NCBI RefSeq assembly: GCF_013041605.1
Contig: NZ_JABEQC010000002.1
Coordinates: forward strand, 1 to 64,000
Length of the DNA: 64,000 bases
DNA from: Vibrio plantisponsor
GTDB taxonomy: Bacteria > Pseudomonadota > Gammaproteobacteria > Enterobacterales > Vibrionaceae
Direction of reading: 5' to 3'
In this document: positions 28,127-38,250 of the stretch, piece after piece
Layout: each line of letters opens with the position of its first letter
Position numbering within the stretch: the first letter of the stretch is position 1
Program-made: the position numbers and the translations under genes
Notes under the pieces: generated by a model
What the model saw: only the letters and a program-made list of their open reading frames with translations
Databases searched by the model: none
What the model was told of the DNA's origin: nothing

Positions 28127-28696
28127 ATGAATAAGAGAGTGCCGGGTTTTTCTTTACTCGAATTAATCATTGTTGTCGTTATTGTCGCCTTATTAGCTGT
28201 GACGGCTTTACCTAGGTTATTAGGTACGATTGATGATGCAAGAGAGGCGAGTATTCAAGGTGTTGCCAGTGGTTTTTTATCTGCTGTTATGGCTGCGCGA
28301 ACTCAATGGGAAGCTCAGGCAAGGCCGTCGGTAATATCTGGTGGTGAAAAATATAACCTCGTCGACTATGACGGTGTGGAGTTTTGGCTCACTCGTTCAA
28401 AAACGAGTGCAGGCAGCAGTACGGGATTCAGTGATGGTTATCCGCTAGCTTTAAGACAAAGCGTTTATTCGGAAACGATTACTGATCAAACCTGTGTGGA
28501 TTTGATGGAGAACTTGCTTCATAGCTCTCCAAAGGTAGGGACAGCCGCTGAAGTAAGTAGTGATGCCTCACTGCAATATTCAGCCATCGCTGATAATGCC
28601 AATGCTAGTTGTACCTATATACAACAAGAAAAGAGCAGTGCACATCAGTTTGTTTACAACATAAAAACTGGTCGCGTAGCGGTCACTTTCAATTAA
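28127..28696 (+). CDS. mshB: MSHA minor pilin MshB
   Basis: Type IV prepilin-like minor pilin. The leader MNKRVPG is cut before FSLLELIIVVVIVALLA, with Phe+1 and Glu+5 as needed for the prepilin peptidase and assembly. The mature part is about 182 residues. Two C-terminal Cys (in QTCVDLME and ASCTYIQ) probably form the disulfide loop. The name follows from its place just before mshA; sequence alone shows a class III signal pilin. The ribosome binding site (AGAGG 13 bases upstream) is weak compared with that of mshA. Confidence 0.85.
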   Translation: MNKRVPGFSLLELIIVVVIVALLAVTALPRLLGTIDDAREASIQGVASGFLSAVMAARTQWEAQARPSVISGGEKYNLVDYDGVEFWLTRSKTSAGSSTGFSDGYPLALRQSVYSETITDQTCVDLMENLLHSSPKVGTAAEVSSDASLQYSAIADNANASCTYIQQEKSSAHQFVYNIKTGRVAVTFN

Positions 28697-28726
28697 TTTT
28701 TAGCTTGTTAGAAAGAGAGATAGTTC

Positions 28727-29227
28727 ATGAAAAGACAAGGTGGTTTCACCCTTATCGAATTGGTCGTAGTCATTGTAATTCTGGGTATCCTTGCAGTGAC
28801 AGCTGCTCCTCGTTTCCTAAACCTACAAGGTGATGCTCGCGTTTCTGCGCTACAGGGGTTAAAAGGCGCAATGGATGGTGCAGCTGGTATTGTTTATGGT
28901 AAAGCAGCGATAGCTGGAATAGAGAATCAGGCATCAACAGCGACTACTCCACCTACTGTTGGTGATGAAAATATCACTACTAACTATGGGTATCCTACTG
29001 CTGATGAAGATGGAATTGTAGCCGCTGTTAAAGGGTTTGATGACGATTGGGCTTATGCACAGGTGGGTGATCCTGCAACGAGTTTAGTTGCAACATTTTT
29101 AACAGATAGCATTACTGATAGCTCAGATTCTGCCGCCATTATAGCGACAAAATGCTATGTTACATACACTGCTGCAACATCTGCTTCTGAAGCCTCAACA
29201 GCTGTCACGGACACTGATGGCTGCTAA
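28727..29227 (+). CDS. mshA: MSHA major pilin MshA
   Basis: Major subunit of the mannose-sensitive haemagglutinin pilus, used for surface attachment. The 166-residue prepilin has the leader MKRQGG, cleavage before [18 protein letters not shown], then a helix and a variable globular head with many Ala, Thr and Asp. Two Cys near the C terminus (ATKCYV and the last residue) would close the disulfide loop. GAAAGAGAGATAG is a strong ribosome binding site, fitting high expression. The gene lies between mshB and mshC as in V. cholerae. The head is expected to vary between strains. Confidence 0.93.
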   Translation: MKRQGGFTLIELVVVIVILGILAVTAAPRFLNLQGDARVSALQGLKGAMDGAAGIVYGKAAIAGIENQASTATTPPTVGDENITTNYGYPTADEDGIVAAVKGFDDDWAYAQVGDPATSLVATFLTDSITDSSDSAAIIATKCYVTYTAATSASEASTAVTDTDGC

Positions 29228-29240
29228 TATTGGTGAGTAA

Positions 29241-29711
29241 ATGCAAAGAGATCAAGAGGGTTTTACATTAGTTGAACTGATAGTCGTGATCCTTTTGGTC
29301 TCTTTTCTTTCTATCTACGCTGCCAGCCGTTTTTCCGGTGTTTCCAGTGTTTCTGCGTTTGCCGCACAAGAGCAAATCATCTCTATTATTCGTCAAATTC
29401 AAATTGACCGAATGCAATCCAACTTATCTTCCACTTCGGCAAACAGTGATTATGCTTTGCAAATAACCAACCACTGTATCGGCTCAGTACAGGCATGCAG
29501 CTCTGCTAATGATGACCGAAGAAGTGACTTGTTGCGGAATGATGAACTCACATTCACCAGCTCGCCTTCTCTTTCCGTTATTGAATTTAGCTTGTTGGGC
29601 AATCCTTTAGGTGGTGCGTCTAATGGCGTGACAATCAATATTGCCTCATCTGCAAACTCGACATCACTATGTTTGAACTCGGAAGGCTATGTGGCGAAAG
29701 GAAGTTGCTGA
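29241..29711 (+). CDS. mshC: MSHA minor pilin MshC
   Basis: Prepilin-like protein of 156 residues with leader MQRDQEG and mature N terminus FTLVELIVVILLVSFLSIYA, close to GspH/FimT-type minor pseudopilins. It contains an internal pair of Cys (NHCIGSVQACSS) and a C-terminal pair (SLCLNSEGYVAKGSC). Its TGA overlaps the mshD ATG (TGATG). The name comes from position in the cluster. Confidence 0.85.
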   Translation: MQRDQEGFTLVELIVVILLVSFLSIYAASRFSGVSSVSAFAAQEQIISIIRQIQIDRMQSNLSSTSANSDYALQITNHCIGSVQACSSANDDRRSDLLRNDELTFTSSPSLSVIEFSLLGNPLGGASNGVTINIASSANSTSLCLNSEGYVAKGSC

Positions 29712-30253
29712 TGAAACGTAGCAACGGATTTACGCTGGTTGAAAGTATTATGGCTATGGTGATCCTTGGGTTTGCCATGGTGACTCTCGTGAGTTTTCTT
29801 TACCCTCAAATTGAGCGTTCTGCGACGCCGCATTATCAAACTCGTGCTGCTAACTTAGGGCAAAGTCTGATGAGTCAAATTCTTGCACGAGGCTTTGATA
29901 ACAACAGCGATTTTGATGGTGGGCAATATCGCTGTGATGAACCGGATAGGAATGGGGTAGTTAACCCATGTTCTACTACATTGGGACGTGATTCAGGCGA
30001 AAGTAACCCCGCTCAGTTCAACGATGTTGACGACTACATCGGTTGCTGGTGGACAGACAGCACGAACGATTGTGGAGGTTCAGGGTACCCTCTTAGCAAT
30101 ATTCTGGGCACTGAGATAGCGAGTAAGTATGCGCATTTCACGGTAACAATCGATGTTAGCTACGACACCGCGACCATGAAGAAAATCCAGATCAAGATTG
30201 ATACTGGGCGTTACGGTGAGTTCGATTTCACTGGTTTTCGAGGAAACTACTAA
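29711..30253 (+). CDS. mshD: MSHA minor pilin MshD
   Basis: Minor pilin of 180 residues with leader MKRSNG and mature N terminus FTLVESIMAMVILGFAMVTL, of the GspI/PilV kind. Four Cys in the head (QYRCDEP, NPCSTT, IGCWW, NDCGG) may form two disulfides. I take ATG 29711 as start because it overlaps the mshC stop; the frame is open 14 codons further but lacks a binding site. It joins mshO by TAATG. The set MshB/C/D/O probably forms the pilus initiating tip. Confidence 0.85.
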   Translation: MKRSNGFTLVESIMAMVILGFAMVTLVSFLYPQIERSATPHYQTRAANLGQSLMSQILARGFDNNSDFDGGQYRCDEPDRNGVVNPCSTTLGRDSGESNPAQFNDVDDYIGCWWTDSTNDCGGSGYPLSNILGTEIASKYAHFTVTIDVSYDTATMKKIQIKIDTGRYGEFDFTGFRGNY

Positions 30254-30951
30254 TGAAAGTTCGTGGTTTCACTCTGGTTGAAATGGTCTTGACCATGGTG
30301 GTGGGCGCTATTTTGGTTTTGGGTATTGCGGGGTTTGTGGAACTGGGCAGTAAAGGCTATTCCGATACCGTAGCAAGGCAAAGATTGCAGACTCAAGCCA
30401 AATTTGTATTAGAAAAAATGACCCGTGAAATTCGCCACGCAGTACCAAACAGCTTTGCTGTTAGTAGTTCTGCCGGACAGCAATGTTTATCGTTTTATCC
30501 TATTGTTTATTCTGGTTTTTATGCTTTGTCCGGCAGTGACAATAAGATTCTGAGTTTTATTGTCGGAAATACACCGGCTCCCTCTAGTTTTGATGGGCTA
30601 AGGATGATTATTAATCCGTCGAGACAAACGGATTTTGCTGTGGGGCAAAATACGAACTTCCCATTGAGCGGTAGCAACACCACTTTTACTCTTTCTTCTC
30701 CGTTACCGAGTCAGTCGGTTGCCCAAAGGCTGTTCATATACAAAGATTTGGTGAGTTATTGCTTAGACTTTTCTGCACAAAGCGTGACTCGTAATGGTAT
30801 CCAAGTCGCCGATAGCGTTAATTCGGGAGAGTTCAGTTACGCACAACCCACTCTGCAAAGAGGTGGCGTGGTGTATCTGGCATTAACTTTTGCTCAAAAT
30901 GGCGAATCCAGCCACTTTGATATTGATGTGCAGGTGCTGAATGTTCCATAG
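30253..30951 (+). CDS. mshO: MSHA minor pilin MshO
   Basis: Minor pilin of 232 residues, leader MKVRG and mature N terminus FTLVEMVLTMVVGAILVLG, of the larger GspJ/PilW kind, with KFVLEKMTREIRHAVPNS typical of that group. The head has Cys in GQQCLSFYP and VSYCLDFSA. The start overlaps the mshD stop and the end overlaps mshP by 11 bases. Confidence 0.87.
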   Translation: MKVRGFTLVEMVLTMVVGAILVLGIAGFVELGSKGYSDTVARQRLQTQAKFVLEKMTREIRHAVPNSFAVSSSAGQQCLSFYPIVYSGFYALSGSDNKILSFIVGNTPAPSSFDGLRMIINPSRQTDFAVGQNTNFPLSGSNTTFTLSSPLPSQSVAQRLFIYKDLVSYCLDFSAQSVTRNGIQVADSVNSGEFSYAQPTLQRGGVVYLALTFAQNGESSHFDIDVQVLNVP

Positions 30952-31390
30952 AAAACGTATGTTCCCTAGCGCTAAAAAGCAGGCTGGCAATCTCTATATC
31001 GTCGCTATCTTTGTGATTGTGGTGATGGGCTTTCTTGCCAATGCGCTTGCTCGTATGGAATGGTCAAACCGAGATGCATTATCGAAAGATCTTTTGGGAA
31101 CAAGAGCATGGTTTGTTGCTCACTCAGTTAATGAGTTAGCACTTACTCAGTTGTATCCATTGAACACAGCTAACAGCGTGGTTGCTAATGTGTGTCTTAG
31201 CAATTGGGGAAATGTGCAAACTAAGGCAAATAATTTGATGACTCAATTTGCAGGTTGTTCTGTGAATACTCAGTGCTATTCACTAATCCCATTAGATTCA
31301 GTGAATTATTACAAAGTTGAGAGCGTCGCTGTTTGTGGCAGCGGGCAATATCAGGTTGAGCGTAAGCAAGAAGTTTGGGTGAAGGAGTGA
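30941..31390 (+). CDS. mshP: MSHA biogenesis protein MshP (PilX-like)
   Basis: Small membrane protein of the PilX/GspK-like group next to the minor pilins. The 149 residues have a basic start, then KKQAGNLYIVAIFVIVVMGF, which looks like a pilin N terminus after a Gly but has Asn at +1 and no Glu at +5. It may be handled differently from true pilins. Four Cys in the head (NVCLSNWG, AGCSVNTQCYS, VAVCGSG) suggest two disulfides. It overlaps mshO by 11 bases. The name rests on position and general plan. Confidence 0.82.
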   Translation: MFHRKRMFPSAKKQAGNLYIVAIFVIVVMGFLANALARMEWSNRDALSKDLLGTRAWFVAHSVNELALTQLYPLNTANSVVANVCLSNWGNVQTKANNLMTQFAGCSVNTQCYSLIPLDSVNYYKVESVAVCGSGQYQVERKQEVWVKE

Positions 31391-31395
31391 TCAGA

Positions 31396-34300
31396 GTGAG
31401 ATTAGGACGAATATTGAACTCTCTACTTGTATTGTTTGCATGTTGGTCTAGTTTTGCGATGGCTTTTGATGCTGCTACGTGTTCAGCTTTAAAGTCGAAT
31501 AATAATTTCAGTATAAAATATTCTATTTCAGAGGCTAAGCTCCGAGAAGTTATCTATGTGGAGAAAGGTGTGGGGAATGCTAAGGCTTCAGCATCTCCTA
31601 TTGCATTGTGGACTAATAGCCAGCTAATTTCCTCTCCTGTTATAAAGGATAAAGTCACTGAAAAAGATAAAAGTTATAATATCTGGTTAACTTATGACAC
31701 CGAAGATACAGCCAATAAACAGGGTATACTTTATTATTATCTTCTTCAGGACGGTAGTTGGCAATTAATTGAGAGTACCCTTGCGGATTTAACGGATTTA
31801 GACTCTGTTAATATAGATATTCTTGGGTCTCAAGTATCAAACTTGGAATGTGAATCAGCTTTGACCCTTCCCCCACTACCAGAAGCACCAACTCCTCTCG
31901 GAGTATGTGATTTTTTCCCGCAACCAGTTCAAAGTTGGATTACAAAAGATACTAATTATTCTGTGTATGACGATTATCCTTCAAGTGAGCTGAACTTATC
32001 GGACGTCACTGCTTCTATTTCCGGATGGTCTGACAATTATTTAGCCGATAGCCAAAATATATATACTCACAGCCAAGACTGGCCTTGGCCAGATGGACTG
32101 TCATGGCCTAATTTGAGGGTCGGTTTTGATAAAACCACGGATACTTGGATCTCTTATGTAAATTCTGAAGCTAGTGGTTGTCAGGGGATGGGGTGCTATC
32201 CGGGAGATGATGATGGTTATTTATCGCAGCGTAAAGCGGCAACACCTGAACCCTTAAATGTTACTTTTGACGCTTCAACGTCTTTAGAGATGATTAGCCC
32301 CGATAACTATCGAAATTTATGTGATGGTGATGTGTGTGATTATGACGATAGTGGTAGTCAAATAGTAATAACGATTAAACGCGATCTAAACAATTTATCG
32401 GTTAATGCCCATACCGGAAAGCCGATAGTATTTAAGTTTTATGGCGGCAGAAAAGTCACCAAACTAACTCTAGGCAATAATTCTGGGCTTTATCTTACTG
32501 AATCTGCGAATGTTTATTTTGGTCAAATTATTGTCGACGGGGGTGGAGATACGACTCTGTCTTTCGAAAGCGGAGTGCGATTAAATATCGTTGGAGATGG
32601 AACTGATGCTGTCAAGGTAGAAGACGCAGATTTTCAAATGGGTAACCCTATAACATTCAGTTATATAGGGGCTGGCAGTGATTATGTTATTCCCACTTTT
32701 TATGGTCCTACGGCAAGTATGCACCTTAAATCTAAAGGTGTATTAAAAGCGTTTATCTTAGCGAAACAAGCGTATTTTGACGTTGATGTATCGATCGAAG
32801 GCTCGGTCACTGCAAACTACCTCTGGGTGAACAGTGGTATTCGTGTATCCAGAACTACTGTATCGAAGGATTGTTGGCAGTCCGAAGATCCAGAAGATGA
32901 CTACACTTTGGTTCTTTCTCCAACCTCAGATATTGCCCTTGTATGTAAGGAGCTTTCGCCAACACTCTCAGTCTTGTCTGATGGCGTTGTTGCCACTGAT
33001 TTTAATGGTACAGCTAAGGTCAATATTGATGGGATTGTAACCAGTGTTTCTTTTATTAATGGTAAAGCAACGATAGACCTATCCAGTGGAGGGGCGAGTA
33101 AGACGATCTCCATCAATGCAAGTTTGGATGGTTATTCGGATGTCAATTCTGTATCAGGCAGTTACCAGTTCGTCCCGTTTAAATTTGCAGTTGAAGATCA
33201 ATTCGTCATTGCCAATAAACAACAACTGGCCACTGTATCCACGTTGGCGTGTAGTAGCGGAGAACAAGTGGATGTTGGTTTTAATGGACAACCTAATGTG
33301 AGCTGGCAGTGGGAAGAACCTAGCAACGGCGTAGGTGTTTTAACTTTCTCTCCAGTTCTGGAGGAAGGCATTTCAACTGCATCAAGTAGTGGTTTGATGC
33401 TAGAAGATTCAGGCACAGTGACTGTAACTCTTACCGATGATAGTTTTGATTGTGCCGAATTGGATGATTGCCCAATTGACGGAAATGGTACGCTAAAAGG
33501 CCAGTTTACGGTTTACTCCCGTCCTTGGACATTCGCAATTTGTTCGCCAAATAATGCGCCCATGAACGGTAATATTAGTAATGCTTCCAGCGCTGGCTTT
33601 ACCTCAGCGGGTAATGCGTTTGCGCTAAATGTTCGACCACTGCGTTGGGTTTCAACGGGCAATGACAGTGATCCCGTCAGTGGTATCGAAGCCATAGAAA
33701 CGTCGAGTTACTGTAGTTCTCCCGTTACACAGAATTTTTTCATTGCAGGTAGTGAGCTGAAATCCACTGTTGAACTAACTCATGCTGTTGCCCAACCAAG
33801 TGGCGGGGTCGATGGAACATTGTCAGGAAAGCTCGTGCTTAGCAATAGTGAAAGCGTTAGCAATAGTTACTTGCCATTTAGCGGTTTAGCGTGGAGTGAA
33901 GTCGGTGTTCTACGTGTAAATGCTGATACTCAGGCAAGCTATTTTGGCATGAATATCAATCAGGGATATCGAGACATTGGCCGTTTCTATCCAGCGTGGT
34001 TATCGCTTATCAGCAACAACTGGAACTACTCATCAAACCATGATGAATTTATGTATATGGGACAGCCCATTGCCTATGATTTTGTCGTTGAAGCACAAAA
34101 TATGCAGGGCGGGGCGACGACCAACTACAGCAGTTTTAGTCCGAGCCTGATTGCGGATGTGAAGCTTCTTTCGGTTAACACTTCTGATGACAACAGTGAA
34201 TTCGGTTCTCGTGTCGAAGATTATGATCTGCATTTCTGGGATGGCAGCAGTCAATGGTCTGGTGCTCAGTTGCAGGTGAGTGATGCACCATTTCAATTTA

Positions 34301-35016
34301 ATAAGTTACAAACTACCTCTAGTCCTTTAATTACCCGTGCAGACGGCCCGTATGAAGATGGTTTTGGACTTCGTGTGACTGCAAATTCATCAGGTGTGAA
34401 AGTCGATGGCGTGGATTTCAAAACATCAGAAGCACCTAATTTAGAGCTCAACAGTTCAGGCGTTACCTTGGACACTGGTAAGCCATTTTCAGCTCAACCC
34501 GATATCCGTTACGGTCGCATGGTACTCGATGATGTGGGCGGAACCTCAACCAGTACCATTTATATTCCTCTGCGCACCGAATTCTGGAATGGCTCACGGT
34601 TTATCGAAAACGAGCAAGACTCCGGTTCTACGTTTGTCTCTCTGGGCGGGTATGTGTGTCAGCAAACGGTTTGGTCCGGTTCTGGCTCTGCTTCGAGTGC
34701 ATCACTTCAAGGTGCGGATTCTGCCGTTGCGGTAACAAATGGTGTTAGCAATAAGCTTTCTGCTAAGCCGCATTCTAATGTGGATGCCAGCTCTTTGAGG
34801 GAGCAAATCCGTTTTTGGCTCAGAATGTCAGATACTTCACCACAATTATCAGAAATGAATGTAAGCTGTGGTACAAGTTATACAAATCAACCTTGGTTAC
34901 AATACAACTGGCGCGATCGGGGCGATGAAGATCCGTCCGCCGTTGTAACTTTTGGGGTCTATCGTGGCAATGACCGCATTATTTTCCGAGGTGAAAGTGG
35001 GCTAACAGGACAATAG
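31396..35016 (+). CDS. mshQ: MSHA biogenesis protein MshQ, large secreted protein
   Basis: Large extracellular protein encoded last in the msh cluster and a candidate pilus-tip or surface adhesin; its role is not proven. I place the start at GTG 31396, eight bases after AAGGAG, giving 1206 residues with signal peptide MRLGRILNSLLVLFACWSSF and cleavage near AMA-FD. Residues about 330-480 are rich in short beta repeats (YLTESANVYFGQIIVDGGGD), like a beta-helix. The C-terminal half (about 600-1200) is the conserved part found in other MshQ proteins (DUF6701 type). Many spaced Cys suggest disulfides. The first kilobase is more AT-rich than the neighbours. Confidence 0.85.
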   Translation: MRLGRILNSLLVLFACWSSFAMAFDAATCSALKSNNNFSIKYSISEAKLREVIYVEKGVGNAKASASPIALWTNSQLISSPVIKDKVTEKDKSYNIWLTYDTEDTANKQGILYYYLLQDGSWQLIESTLADLTDLDSVNIDILGSQVSNLECESALTLPPLPEAPTPLGVCDFFPQPVQSWITKDTNYSVYDDYPSSELNLSDVTASISGWSDNYLADSQNIYTHSQDWPWPDGLSWPNLRVGFDKTTDTWISYVNSEASGCQGMGCYPGDDDGYLSQRKAATPEPLNVTFDASTSLEMISPDNYRNLCDGDVCDYDDSGSQIVITIKRDLNNLSVNAHTGKPIVFKFYGGRKVTKLTLGNNSGLYLTESANVYFGQIIVDGGGDTTLSFESGVRLNIVGDGTDAVKVEDADFQMGNPITFSYIGAGSDYVIPTFYGPTASMHLKSKGVLKAFILAKQAYFDVDVSIEGSVTANYLWVNSGIRVSRTTVSKDCWQSEDPEDDYTLVLSPTSDIALVCKELSPTLSVLSDGVVATDFNGTAKVNIDGIVTSVSFINGKATIDLSSGGASKTISINASLDGYSDVNSVSGSYQFVPFKFAVEDQFVIANKQQLATVSTLACSSGEQVDVGFNGQPNVSWQWEEPSNGVGVLTFSPVLEEGISTASSSGLMLEDSGTVTVTLTDDSFDCAELDDCPIDGNGTLKGQFTVYSRPWTFAICSPNNAPMNGNISNASSAGFTSAGNAFALNVRPLRWVSTGNDSDPVSGIEAIETSSYCSSPVTQNFFIAGSELKSTVELTHAVAQPSGGVDGTLSGKLVLSNSESVSNSYLPFSGLAWSEVGVLRVNADTQASYFGMNINQGYRDIGRFYPAWLSLISNNWNYSSNHDEFMYMGQPIAYDFVVEAQNMQGGATTNYSSFSPSLIADVKLLSVNTSDDNSEFGSRVEDYDLHFWDGSSQWSGAQLQVSDAPFQFNKLQTTSSPLITRADGPYEDGFGLRVTANSSGVKVDGVDFKTSEAPNLELNSSGVTLDTGKPFSAQPDIRYGRMVLDDVGGTSTSTIYIPLRTEFWNGSRFIENEQDSGSTFVSLGGYVCQQTVWSGSGSASSASLQGADSAVAVTNGVSNKLSAKPHSNVDASSLREQIRFWLRMSDTSPQLSEMNVSCGTSYTNQPWLQYNWRDRGDEDPSAVVTFGVYRGNDRIIFRGESGLTGQ

Positions 35017-35085
35017 CAAGCAATTTTTCTTAACCTAAGTTAGGAATATGTTAGAAATTGCGTGTTTGAGTCCATGTTTATGCGT

Positions 35086-35114
35086 CAATGCCTTGCTGTG
35101 ACGGCAAGGCATTG
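35086..35114. terminator. stem-loop between mshQ and mreB
   Basis: Perfect 11-pair stem CAATGCCTTGC/GCAAGGCATTG with loop TGTGACG. No T run follows directly, so it is either a weak terminator of the msh genes or a feature of the mreB leader. Confidence 0.5.
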
Positions 35115-35156
35115 GTACATTTAGTGCAATTTTTATCTTCAATTCTTGCAGGATGA

Positions 35157-36209
<1,053 letters not shown>

Positions 36210-36219
36210 TGGCTTGTCA

Positions 36220-36240
36220 GGCACCTTGTAATGAGGTGCC
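36220..36240 (+). terminator. possible attenuator stem-loop between mreB and mreC
   Basis: Seven-pair stem GGCACCT/AGGTGCC, loop TGTAATG, no T run. In this position it may cut down transcription or define an mRNA end so that MreB exceeds MreC and MreD. Confidence 0.45.
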
Positions 36241-36258
36241 CAATAGGATTGTTATAAG

Positions 36259-37146
36259 ATGAAGCCAATATTTGGTCGAGGACCATCTCTCCAACAACGA
36301 CTGTTCTTCGCAGTCATGTTATCAGCCAGCCTCATGCTGGCTGATAGTCGTTTAGGAGCATTCGCAAATGTACGTTATTTGCTCAATAGCCTAGTAGCGC
36401 CTATTCAGTATGCTGCGGATTTGCCGCGTACCATGTTTAACGATTTTTACTCTCTGTTCAGCACTCGTGATCAACTGTTGAGTTCGAATCAAAGTCTGAA
36501 ACGTGAAGTAATGACGCTTAAAAGCGACTTAATCCTGCTTGATCAATACCGTGAAGAAAACCAGCGTTTACGTAAATTGCTTGGTTCTGAGTTTGTCCGT
36601 GATGAGAAGAAAGTTGTTACAGAAGTAATGGCTGTTGATACATCACCATATCGCCATCAGGTGGTGATTGATAAAGGCAGAACGGACGGTGTCTACGAAG
36701 GTCAGCCTGTTATCAATGAAAAAGGTATTGTCGGACAGGTGACGTTTGTTGCCGCACACAACAGCCGTGTATTACTGCTTATCGACCCGAACAATGCTAT
36801 TCCGGTGCAGAATATCCGTAACGATATTCGAGTGATCGCTTCCGGTAACGGACAAAGTGACGAAATCCAGTTAGAGCACATTCCAACCAGTACTGATATC
36901 GATGTCGGTGACATGCTGGTAACGTCTGGTCTTGGTGGTGTCTATCCGGAAGGATATCCGGTGGCTTACATTACCGATGTTGATAAAGATACACGTCGCG
37001 AATTTGCTTCGATAAAAGCGAAGCCAGTGGTCGATTTTGATCGCTTACGTTACTTGTTATTGATTTGGCCGAATGAAGACCGCCAACAAAAAGTATTACT
37101 CGCAAACCCAGAAGATATTGAAGAGGGCGTAACAGATGGGCAGTAG
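36259..37146 (+). CDS. mreC: rod-shape protein MreC
   Basis: Bitopic periplasmic protein linking MreB to the cell-wall elongation enzymes. The 295 residues have a cytoplasmic start (FGRGPSLQQRL), a membrane helix at about 13-30 (LFFAVMLSASLMLADS), a coiled coil at about 65-115 and the two beta-barrel domains from about 120 to 275, with VYEGQPVINEKGIVGQV and VTSGLGGVYPEGYPVA, both typical of MreC. It overlaps mreD by 11 bases, so their translation is likely coupled. Confidence 0.96.
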   Translation: MKPIFGRGPSLQQRLFFAVMLSASLMLADSRLGAFANVRYLLNSLVAPIQYAADLPRTMFNDFYSLFSTRDQLLSSNQSLKREVMTLKSDLILLDQYREENQRLRKLLGSEFVRDEKKVVTEVMAVDTSPYRHQVVIDKGRTDGVYEGQPVINEKGIVGQVTFVAAHNSRVLLLIDPNNAIPVQNIRNDIRVIASGNGQSDEIQLEHIPTSTDIDVGDMLVTSGLGGVYPEGYPVAYITDVDKDTRREFASIKAKPVVDFDRLRYLLLIWPNEDRQQKVLLANPEDIEEGVTDGQ

Positions 37147-37624
37147 TGATTGGGGAGGCCGATTTGTTATTTGGGGCTCTTTCCTGTGTGCCTTAATTTT
37201 CCAAACGATCCCTTGGCCGGGTTCCCTTGATCTGTTGAGGCCATCATGGATCTTGTTGGTGACCTGTTATTGGGTTCTTGCTCTGCCTCACCGTGTCAAT
37301 GTGGGTTCTGCTCTGGTGCTAGGGCTTCTCTGGGATTTGTTATTAGGCTCGACTCTCGGTATCCGAGGGATGATGATGTCCATCGTGATTTACATTGTCG
37401 CCATGAACTTCCTAGTGATGCGAAATATGGCACTTTGGCAGCAAGCTTTTGTGGTTGGTCTGCTTGCTATGGCGCTTGAAGTGTTGATTTTCTTTGGAGA
37501 GTATCTCATTCAGGATGTCACATTTAACCCATTATCTCTCTGGAGTGGTTTAATTAGCTGTATACTTTGGCCATGGATGTTTTTATTGCTGCGTCGAGTT
37601 CGACGTCATTGGCACATAAAATAG
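37136..37624 (+). CDS. mreD: rod-shape protein MreD
   Basis: Integral inner-membrane partner of MreC in the elongation complex. The 162 residues form five or six helices, with LRPSWILLVTCYWVLALPHR and GLLWDLLLGSTLGIRG as the family signature. Length and place after mreC agree with E. coli MreD. It is followed two bases later by the maf gene. Confidence 0.95.
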   Translation: MGSSDWGGRFVIWGSFLCALIFQTIPWPGSLDLLRPSWILLVTCYWVLALPHRVNVGSALVLGLLWDLLLGSTLGIRGMMMSIVIYIVAMNFLVMRNMALWQQAFVVGLLAMALEVLIFFGEYLIQDVTFNPLSLWSGLISCILWPWMFLLLRRVRRHWHIK

Positions 37625-37625
37625 A

Positions 37626-38225
37626 ATGAACAAACAACGATTAATTCTGGCGTCTGGTTCACCTAGACGCCGAGAACTACTCTCTCAATTGGGATATCAG
37701 TTTGATGTGTTAGTCCCAAATGTTGAAGAGAAGCGTTTAGACGGTGAATCTCCCGTTCAATATGTAGAACGTTTGTCCCGCGATAAGGCTTTAGCTGGCC
37801 TAGAACTGGCTAAGCAAAACGCGGCTAATCTTAATGTGAACGAGCAGGACTATGTGGTTTTAGGCTCGGACACAATAGTGGTTCAAGACAATCGCGTATT
37901 AGAAAAGCCACAAAACTTTTCTCACGCCAAAGAGATGCTTGAGTATCTTTCGGGGACTCAGCATCAAGTAATGACGGCCGTGACGGTCGCTGCAAAAGAA
38001 AAACATCGTTCTGTGGTCGTGACCACAGATGTATGGTTCAAACCCTTGTCAGAGCAAGAAATAGAACAATATTGGCAAAGTGGTGAGCCTTGCGATAAAG
38101 CTGGCAGTTATGGCATTCAAGGATTGGGTGGGCGATTTGTAACTAGGATTGAAGGTAGCTACCACGCAGTGGTGGGATTACCGCTCTATGAAACTGATCA
38201 GCTCTTGCACGAATTTATATTTTAG
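37626..38225 (+). CDS. Maf/YhdE nucleoside triphosphate pyrophosphatase
   Basis: Maf-family enzyme, expected to cleave dTTP, UTP and modified pyrimidine nucleotides to monophosphates (house-cleaning). The 199 residues start QRLILASGSPRRRELLSQLG, the Maf phosphate-binding signature, and carry the catalytic Asp region VVLGSDTIVV and CDKAGSYGIQGLGG. They align with E. coli YhdE (197 residues), which likewise sits between mreD and rng. It begins two bases after mreD and probably shares its transcript. Confidence 0.94.
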   Translation: MNKQRLILASGSPRRRELLSQLGYQFDVLVPNVEEKRLDGESPVQYVERLSRDKALAGLELAKQNAANLNVNEQDYVVLGSDTIVVQDNRVLEKPQNFSHAKEMLEYLSGTQHQVMTAVTVAAKEKHRSVVVTTDVWFKPLSEQEIEQYWQSGEPCDKAGSYGIQGLGGRFVTRIEGSYHAVVGLPLYETDQLLHEFIF

Positions 38226-38250
38226 TATTATTAAAAATTGAGGTGCGCTC

